From: Chromera velia | Taxonomy: Eukaryota > Sar > Chromeraceae | NCBI GenBank assembly: GCA_018398765.1 | Contig: JAHBMJ010000949.1 | Span: forward strand, 3,831 to 31,330 | Direction of reading: 5' to 3' | Length of the DNA stretch: 27,500 bases | Shown: piece after piece, positions 20,770 to 27,500 of the stretch | How the letters are laid out: the number at the start of each line of letters is the position of its first letter | Position numbering within the stretch: the first letter of the stretch is position 1 | The notes under the pieces: model-generated | The model's database searches: none | What the model was told of the DNA's origin: nothing | The model's input: the letters and a program-made list of their open reading frames with translations, nothing else | Made by a program: the position numbers and the translations under genes

Positions 20770-22494
20770 CACAAAGGGAGGGGCCAGAGGTGCGCTGTGC
20801 GATGTTCCAAGACAGTAGATGGGGTGGGATTGGGAGACAGGAATTGAGGGAGACGGGGAGGGAGGGAAGCAACAGAGCGTGGATGGACACCTGTGGCCGT
20901 CTGGTTTGTCTCTGGCAGGGATGAAGAAAGGAAGTCTTTCTTCTCCCTCAGGAGCATGCGGAGGAACTAAGTAATCGAGGCACTAACTAATCAATCGATC
21001 GAGAGATTTTTGGAGCTGGAGGGTGGGAGGGAGGGAAAGGGGCGTAAAGAAAGAAAGAAAGTTGAGGGAAAGGAAGATTTAAATATTTGGTGAGAAGCAA
21101 GCCGTCTAAGTCTAATGGAGGTGGTGCGAGTTTGAGGAGGGAGGAAGAAGGAGAAGCGAGAAAGGGTTAGAAGGAGGAGCCTCCACGAATTCATTCACTC
21201 ATTCAACTTGAAGTAGGTGCACGAATAAACTTTTAGAGAATACTGACGAGGCTGTTAGGAGAAAAAGAAAAGGGTGAGAAAAGAAAAGGTGCAGTCAAGA
21301 GACCTAGCGCAGAAGCGCGGAAGATAGAAGGTGCAAGGAGATGCGTCTTTTTTCCTTCCTCCTTTTGTTTGCTTCTGCCGCGATGTTCTCTCTCAATCTG
21401 TAATTGATTCAACAATCCGAAAAGCCACATGCAGAGAGAAAGACAAAAAAGAACGGGCCGGTGTGTTTGTTTTCATGTCCACCACCCGTCAGGGCACAGC
21501 AGAGTTGCGAGGAGGATTGGAGATCCGCAGTGAGAGAACGAGGAGGGAGGGCAAGAACATCAAATTTGAAGGTCTTAATTCCAGAAGAAAAGCAGTCGAC
21601 AAAGGGAGTAAAGAAAGGGCGAGAGGGGAGGAGCCGGGTGGGGGTTTCTTTCTTAGGCATTTTAGCTGTCAACAGGGGTCACGTTGAGGAGTTGGGGCAG
21701 AGAGACGGAAGGCCAGAACGGGACTACTTTGGTCGAGTTCGCCAGTTTGGTGCCCTATCTATTTACACTATTTAGCCACGCATGCATGGTGTGTTTTCTG
21801 CCCTTGTGCATGTACGTGCATGCACGGTCATGAAGTGAGTGAATCGTACCCTTGTCTGTTTGTGGGTTTGTGCCGGTCTTTCTTACCTGCATCCATCCAT
21901 GGTTGTGAAGTTGGTTGTTTACCTCTTCCATCCGTTGTTTCTTCCAGCAGTTCGTGCGAGCTTGCCGCAGTCTTGCTTGCAGCGCGCGCCCCCCCTTTTG
22001 TTTCGGCCGCACTAATGTCATCAACGATTAAGTGCACTCACAGCGTGTGGTGGCTCTTCGTTTTAGTTCATGCGGACCCGTTGCGATGAATTTGCTTCCA
22101 TCCTACCACATCGAGGCAGATGCCGAAACAAATAAAGAAAGAAAAAAAGAGCGGTCGTGCAATCACTCACCAATCAAGTGAGAGAGACGCCCACCGCTCA
22201 ATCCCCGTCCGTACAGAAGCAGTCAGTCCGTGAGTCCGACTTCAGGGTTAGAGAGCATTGTCCGCCCTCAGTGCGAACGCACAAATCAACTTGCATTTCT
22301 TCCGGTCTCTCTTTTCTTTCCTTCCCAGTTTCTCTTTTGGCAAGATTCAAGCTAGGACGTGCTGCAACGGGTTCATGTGTCAATGTGCAGTGATGAACGT
22401 GTTGCATTGCATACCGATCGAGTGCTTACACACGACACGAGGGATGCCACACGATTGCGTGGCATGAGTGCCGGGAGTAAATTAATTTGACTCT

Positions 22495-22497
<3 letters not shown>
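20770..22497. other. Intergenic, no supported gene
   Basis: This lies between two convergent genes. The plus strand is purine-rich from about 20775 to 21710. Open frames (for example 21331-21775 and 21820-22089) show neither known motifs nor phase-matched neighbours. TGCATGC occurs at 21817. A small perfect inverted repeat, ATGCCAC/GTGGCAT, lies at 22444-22465. Confidence 0.35.

Positions 22498-22534
<37 letters not shown>
22498..22534 (+). repeat. (CT)n dinucleotide repeat
   Basis: An uninterrupted CT run of about 37 bases in ordinary sequence. Confidence 0.85.
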
Positions 22535-22537
<3 letters not shown>

Positions 22538-22599
22538 CTTCCACGAATTCATGCGCAAATTCATTTATTTATTGACCGACTGTCAACCGCAGTCAACAC

Positions 22600-22650
22600 T
22601 TGATCGATCGATTGCCTCTCTGTACTGTCGTTATAAAGGCGATCGATCAA
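22600..22650. repeat. Imperfect inverted repeat at the edge of the AT-rich island
   Basis: TTGATCGATCGATTGCC (22600-22616) faces GGCGATCGATCAA (22638-22650) across a 21-base loop. The paired parts are GATC-rich with a small bulge. It sits where composition begins to turn AT-rich. Confidence 0.5.
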
Positions 22651-22659
22651 TTGGTCCAG

Positions 22660-23235
22660 AATCAATGAAACATTGACTACCAGATTGAGTTAAATTGACC
22701 ATTAGCAAAAAATACTTAATTAGAAATAATGGTACATATCATGCATCATGATGCATGGTACATATTATCTAGTATACTATATTAATATATATTACTATAG
22801 TCTATAGGTTTACTATATTATGATGGTGGCACACTAGCACCGTACTGCTATCACAGCTTAATGAATCAAACTCTAGATCAAGCTAACCGTTAGATAAACT
22901 ATAACATGTTTTATTATTATATATATTAATTATTCTAGTAATTATTAAGTTTATAGTTATGTTAGTGTGACATATTTTTCACGTCATGCGTATCATTATT
23001 ATGCACTGAAACTCAGAGGTTTACACCTTTCTAGTGTATAAGTCTAGGTATAAATAGTGTATTGAAAGGTTTCGTATTATTGCTGCCCAACTCGGAAGCA
23101 ATAAACAATCACTATACAATATGGATGATATGTAACGATATTTGATATTATATTTCAATCACTCATGAAATATGTTACGAGTGACTCATATCTAAACGAT
23201 TCAATGAACAGAGTTAATTTTAGCCTTATGCACAG
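22660..23235. other. Second AT-rich island between convergent genes
   Basis: About 575 bases rich in TATA, CTAG and TAGT words with no open frame of note. Its composition resembles the island at 4255-5420, and both contain ACTATAGT and ATCACTATA, but no long shared segment was found by eye. Origin unknown. Confidence 0.5.
22740..22757. repeat. Perfect 18-bp palindrome
   Basis: CATGCATCATGATGCATG reads the same on both strands. It is flanked on both sides by GGTACATAT in direct orientation. It contains two ATGCAT units and could bind a dimeric factor or form a cruciform; function is unknown. Confidence 0.6.
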
Positions 23236-23256
23236 TATGTTTGTGTACAATTCCAT

Positions 23257-25737
23257 TTACATGGCAACCGAAAGCGCACGGACTGCAGGGGCGGGGTCGA
23301 AACGAACGCGCGTCGGCTCCTCGCCGCTTGCGTCGAGGACGAAACGGGCCACAGGACTGCCAAGTCCCCCTCCGTGTGTCCGGGGTCTCCCGCCTCTTCC
23401 TGTCCTGTCGTCTGCATAGGCCGAAAAGGGTCTCGGAGTCTGATGCCGCAGGAAGGGTTGGTGCTGTCGTTTGATCTTTCCGTGAAGCCCCCCTGTCTTG
23501 GCCGTTCCTCGGGAGGGGGGCAAAGAGTCTGGGGGAGGGGAAAGGCCAAGAGCCAGCATCTTCAAACGCGACACAGTGGGCGTGATGCGCGTGCCAAATG
23601 CCAATGACGGAGGGACTGCTGTCGAAGGGGATGCTGCCGCCGCGGCACTGCGTCTGCCCTTCTCTGCAGGACTGCAGAATGCGTCCTGACCCATGTGGAA
23701 AGCCCCGATATGGTAGCCAGGCGGCGTTGCATGTCCGCCCCCTGAGGGTGTCTCTGAACGTCTGCCTTTCGGGGCCGGTGAGTGGGCAGAGGACAGTGCG
23801 GGTAGAGGAGAGGCAAAACCAGCGGCAGGGAAGGGGGAGACTGGCGATATACGTTTGAAGGCTGCCCGGCTGTCCGGAGAAGCTCCAACTTCGGAGAGCC
23901 CATCTGTCACCGAGGGAGCCGCCGATGCTCCTGGCCTCCCCGCGCCCGTCGTTGCATTGGTGACACCCCCGAGTTGGCGCTCAAGTTTGCGAATTGTCCC
24001 GATCACCCTGAGAGAAAGATTGAAGAAAGAGACAAGAAAGGAAGAAAAGATCGGCATCAACAACACAGTGATAGAAGCTGACTGGATATGCATACGAAGA
24101 AAACTCGTGAACTGCCCTTTTCCTGTTTTTCTTCTGCCTGCTGACTGCATGCTTTCCTGAAAAATGAGAGGAAAGACAAACAAAACTTCGCTCATACGAT
24201 CAACTCTCTCCTTCCTTCCAGCCGACTGACTGACTTTTCCTGCTGCAGCCTCTTGCTGTACCCTTCTTTTTGTGTCTCCAGGAAGGCCCCCCGAAGTTTT
24301 CTGCATGCAGACGGAGACGGCAATCAATCCAGCGCATGGATGGATGAGAGGGAGCGGAAAAACCCTCATGGAATTATTTGAGTAATCGGCCCTGAAGATT
24401 CTTCACTGCGGAGTGTGAGGCTCTAAACCAAATTTCAAAACAACCCCCCCCCTACGGGCATGGCAGTCCTGAAATAACGCATCCAGCAAATTAAGTGATC
24501 ACAAGGCGAACAGCGATCGTTTGAAACAGGACCAGCTCACCGTTCGCACCCCCCCAGCCGATTGTTAGGTCTCCTGTCCTTGAAGTCTCCCCCACCCGGA
24601 GAAGGGTCAAGCCACTGCACGCATCAAGAGAGGATGGGTGGAGGAAGAATGTGTTTGCATCAAGACGGAGAAGGCCACAGTAAAGGGGAACCAATTCACT
24701 CCCACAGAGAGTGACTCCGGAAGGACTCGAAAGAGCTGAGACAAAGCTGCGAAACGGCACTTGGACTTCTCTGCAAGCCTACTCAGTTGCGTGGGTCCAT
24801 TCCTTCTTTCTCTGGCTCAATCGGACGCCATCGCAGGTTTTCAGATTTGGGAGTGTTCTTTCAGGCAGTGCAGGAGGGAGGGAGAAAAACATCATCATGG
24901 GTTCCCGTCGTTTGCTTGGAAGAAGCCAAGATCTTACTTACCGTCGATGGAGGCTGCTTTGGCCACGCTTGTCCTTGCGCTCCCACCGTCGTCTCTTTTC
25001 CTTTTCCTTCCAGAGCTTGAGATTGCAGAAGACCAACTGTGGAGGAGTGATTGGAGCCCTTCGCCTTGTTTGTGGGGGCCCGTGAGCTCTCAGGTCTTTT
25101 CAACTCTTCCTCTGCCTCGTCTCTGTCAAACGCAAACACCTTATCGGGATTCTCTGCAATCTCGCGTGTGTGTTCTTTCACCCCCCTCGTTCGTCTCTGT
25201 TCCTGCCTTTTCTCAATCTTCTCTAAAGCCGAGGGCCCAGTGTCCTTTCTGTAAAGTTTCAAAGTCTCCGGTAGGGGAGAACGGGGGTCACTCATCAATT
25301 CCTTCATTGTCGGTTGGAAGAACGCAGGCACATGCCGCCAGGGGTGCTCTCTGCATCCAACCGGTAAGTAATTCAGTCAAGAGGGCCTTTGTGTTGCTTA
25401 CGTGTGAAAGCTTCATGGTACAAATGATTCAAAAAGAACATACTCGTGAAGGAGAATAGCCTTCGACTTGTGAGCTGCCAACACATCTGATTCGCAAAAG
25501 GACGAGTCTATCCACGGCAATTGAATTCCTTGGAATACTTGTTTGTCTGAGTGAGACAGAAATTAGGCAGCTTCGTTTTCTTGACTGACCGTTGAATGTT
25601 GGTTGCGTACTGCTTGTCTGGTGCCAAGAGCGGTTTGTACTCCAGAAACGGCGTTCTGCATCACACCAGCAGGCGGAGCAGAAGAGAGAGCATTGACATC
25701 CAACGCCAAAATCAGGACAAAAGAAATGAGTGGGCAT
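23257..25737 (-). CDS. Unrecognised multi-exon protein, about 564 residues
   Basis: Proposed exons: 25737-25590, 25546-25444, 25350-24938 (or 24942), 24768-24541, 24156-24105 and 24007-23257 (stop TAA). With the 24938 end the total is 1695 bases and all phases match. The first exon and its ATG are the weakest; its Cys-rich start may be spurious. Exons 2 and 3 read as typical globular coding sequence (for example LPWIDSSFCESD and HPWRHVPAFFQPTMKEL), then a charged Glu/Arg/Lys stretch that may be helical. Exon 4 is hydrophobic and compact, with Cys residues. The last exon (250 codons) is low-complexity, rich in Ala, Pro, Ser, Gly and Arg, and probably disordered. The donor at exon 3 is a doubled GTAAGTAAGA. 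Only the downstream GT keeps phase, with an acceptor ending CAGAG, so this junction is uncertain. No family was recognised. Confidence 0.55.
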
Positions 25738-25810
25738 TCATTTGTTCTGCGGAGAACGTGTTAAACAAGCAGCGACAACGTTAAGTAAATAACTAAGTGC
25801 ATAAATATAG

Positions 25811-25838
25811 AAGGAGAAAGAAAGAAAGAAAGAAAGAA

Positions 25839-25870
<32 letters not shown>

Positions 25871-26078
25871 AGGCAGGAAACGAAAGAAAGAAAGAAAGAA
25901 AGAATGAAAGAAAGAAAGAAAGAAAAAAAGAAAGAACGCACGAACGCACGAACGAACAAACGAAAGAAAGAAAGAAAGAAAGAAAGAAAGAAGGGAAGAA
26001 TGCACAGAAAGACACGAAAGAAAGAAAAAAAAAGAAAGAAACGAAAGAAAAAAAAGAAAGAAAGAATCGAAAGAAACG
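25811..26078 (+). repeat. (GAAA)n microsatellite
   Basis: About 270 bases of GAAA units with scattered CGAACG and GGCAGG interruptions. It is the reverse complement of the CTTT family at 13600-16375. It lies just upstream of the minus-strand gene ending at 23257. Open frames across it on either strand are repeat products. Confidence 0.9.
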
Positions 26079-26723
26079 GACAGACGAACGAATGAATCAA
26101 CGGAAGAATGGATGGAGAAATGAAGGAGGGAAACACGCTCGAAGTGCCTCCAGGCTGACAACGCTACAAACACGAACATGCCGGGCAGCGACCAAAAGTT
26201 TCGCGGGAATATCAACACGAGAGAGCTGGAAAGGCGTTCGAAGAGAGTCGATCCAAACAGTGAGAGGAGGCAGAGCACTCAGAGGCCAGAGAGCGAGCGA
26301 GACGCGGAAGACACAAATAACAGATGGATCAACGGATGAATCGGTCCGGAGAGTTCGTTTCAATCAAGCGTCAAAACTGCAGTAAGGCAGATGTGCGGAG
26401 AGGGAAGGAATGGACCCATGGCAGCTTGTCGGGATCAAAAGAGTGGCCATCCAGACGACGGACGACAAAAAAACAATTCTGGCAATGCTAGGACAAGAAA
26501 CAAAAACAATCTGGAAGAGCGTCCTTTCCTTTCTTGTGACTGACTGACTTTTCTTGCAATAATCCAGGCCAACGAGGGCCCTTGTTAAACTTCTTCCTCC
26601 TTTGTGCCTTGAACCCATGCACAGAGGCCGGGATCGGCTTCTTCTGCATGCATGTGCATGGACGGCAGGCGAGTACAGAATGAAAAAATGCAAACAGATA
26701 AAGTGGAGACAAGCCTGTAAGAT
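26079..26723. other. Intergenic, no supported gene
   Basis: This lies between divergent gene models. Short open frames on both strands lack motifs or phase-matched partners. TGCATGC occurs at 26645, about 75 bases before the ATG of the next model. Confidence 0.35.
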
Positions 26724-27500
26724 ATGGCAAAAAAAGGGAACACCAAAAGGGTCCGTTTTGCTGCAAGGGTGTCATGTTTGAGAGCTGTACACTCTGATCC
26801 GTCACTTCAAGTGGCTGAGAGCTGTGTGCATTTCAAGGACAAGAGGATGCTGGACGTAAGGAGAAAAGCGCACCCTGATCTGATGCAGTTACAGCGGGTG
26901 AACAAAAAAAAAACAATGGGAACCAAAGGGGAGCTGGAGACAAGAACGTGCAAGAATGAGGAAAGAGAAAGACAGGGGAAACAGAGGGGAAGCGGAGAGC
27001 AAAGGGAAGGCAGAAGAGGCTGGGGAAAACGAAGGAAGAGGGCCTGGACAATCTTAAACGTGCCCAAGACGTCTTCTCTTCGTGCTCATGCGAACGAATA
27101 GGTATGAGAATTTTATGATAACAGGAGCTGCTTTAATGTTTTACTTCTCTTCTCTGTTGCCATTCTTTTCTGACCTGCAGCGCTTTTGTCTCCTCAATTT
27201 TTCTCTTGATGGTCTCCTTATCGTCTTTTTCGGGGGCCTCATTGCCGAGGTAGACCTGCAATATTGGCCAATAAACATTCAGTGCATTGATCTATCTACT
27301 GTCCCTCCTCCTCGTGCATTGAATCTCAGCTCTTTCCTCTTTTTTTAAACCATACAGTCTCTGCATGCAACCATCGTCCTACTCATCGAAACGATTCATC
27401 CCGTTGTTCCCTCCTCTCTTGCTTCTTTCTTCCTTGTTCCTTCCGCTCTTTCTTCCTCTACCCCTACCCTACCTTCACCCGTTTTTGCCTCCTTTTTTTC
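26724..27500 (+). CDS. Possible gene, 5' part only: small protein with a hydrophobic segment
   Basis: Tentative exons 26724-26855, 27181-27249 and 27358 onward, running off the window. All three are phase 0. Donors are GTAAGG and GTAGAC; acceptors end CTGCAG and ATACAG. The N-terminus is basic (MAKKGNTKRVRF), and the RVRF matches the RVxF form that binds protein phosphatase 1, which may be chance. Exon 2 encodes a hydrophobic stretch (LLIVFFGGLIAE) and exon 3 continues with TIVLLIETIHPVV, suggesting one or two membrane segments. No family recognised. The unspliced frame 26724-27101 is the alternative reading, but its second half is low-complexity. Confidence 0.35.

Noticed and set aside
22444-22465. 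Small inverted repeat ATGCCAC/GTGGCAT as an RNA element
   Set aside because: A 7-base stem with an 8-base loop, and no U-run or neighbouring gene end, is too weak to call.
23257-24007. YADD string near the end of the minus-strand gene, like a reverse transcriptase motif
   Set aside because: It lies in a low-complexity Pro/Arg/Gly-rich tail with no other polymerase motif.
25738-26278. Open frames across the GAAA tract
   Set aside because: They are repeat-derived Lys/Arg/Glu or Phe/Leu/Ser runs without motifs.

Overview
The window looks like nuclear DNA of an apicomplexan, most likely a coccidian. The genes are cut into many short exons with GT-AG introns, and many acceptors end in TGCAG. The TGCATGC motif, known from apicomplexan promoters, is over-represented on both strands. 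The genome is clearly repeat-rich, with a LINE-type retrotransposon and kilobases of CTTT microsatellite. That fits an expanded coccidian genome such as Sarcocystis or Cystoisospora better than compact Toxoplasma; the genus is inference. No bacterial, CRISPR, tRNA or rRNA feature was recognised.

Four gene models were built by following reading frame and intron phase by eye. (1) 718-3787 (+): a 15-exon, 609-residue coiled-coil protein of unknown function, complete and in phase, with two microexons. (2) About 9104-5452 (-): an adenylate kinase with a zinc-type LID, joined through phase-matched exons to a long C-terminal extension that I do not recognise; its start codon was not found. (3) 19038-20769 (+): a complete 5-exon, 216-residue ERD2/KDEL-receptor family protein that lacks several signal-binding residues. 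(4) 25737-23257 (-): an unrecognised protein of about 564 residues in six exons. A fifth, partial model (26724 to the right edge, +) is weaker.

Layout: genes 1 and 2 converge on an AT-rich island (about 4255-5420). Genes 2 and 3 diverge, and the roughly 10 kb between them hold a 250-bp insertion with 12-bp flanking duplications (9097-9370), a LINE-type ORF (9369-13523), a 2.7-kb pyrimidine microsatellite block (13600-16375) and a degenerate repeat of about 87 bp (17700-18190). Genes 3 and 4 converge on a second AT-rich island (about 22660-23235). A GAAA tract (25811-26078), the reverse complement of the CTTT family, lies upstream of gene 4.

The genes do not form a pathway; they are ordinary eukaryotic genes separated by repeats. 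The points most worth following are the LINE frame, broken by eleven stop codons but by no apparent frameshift, the large extension on the adenylate kinase, the altered ligand pocket of the ERD2-like protein, and the 87-bp repeat field.
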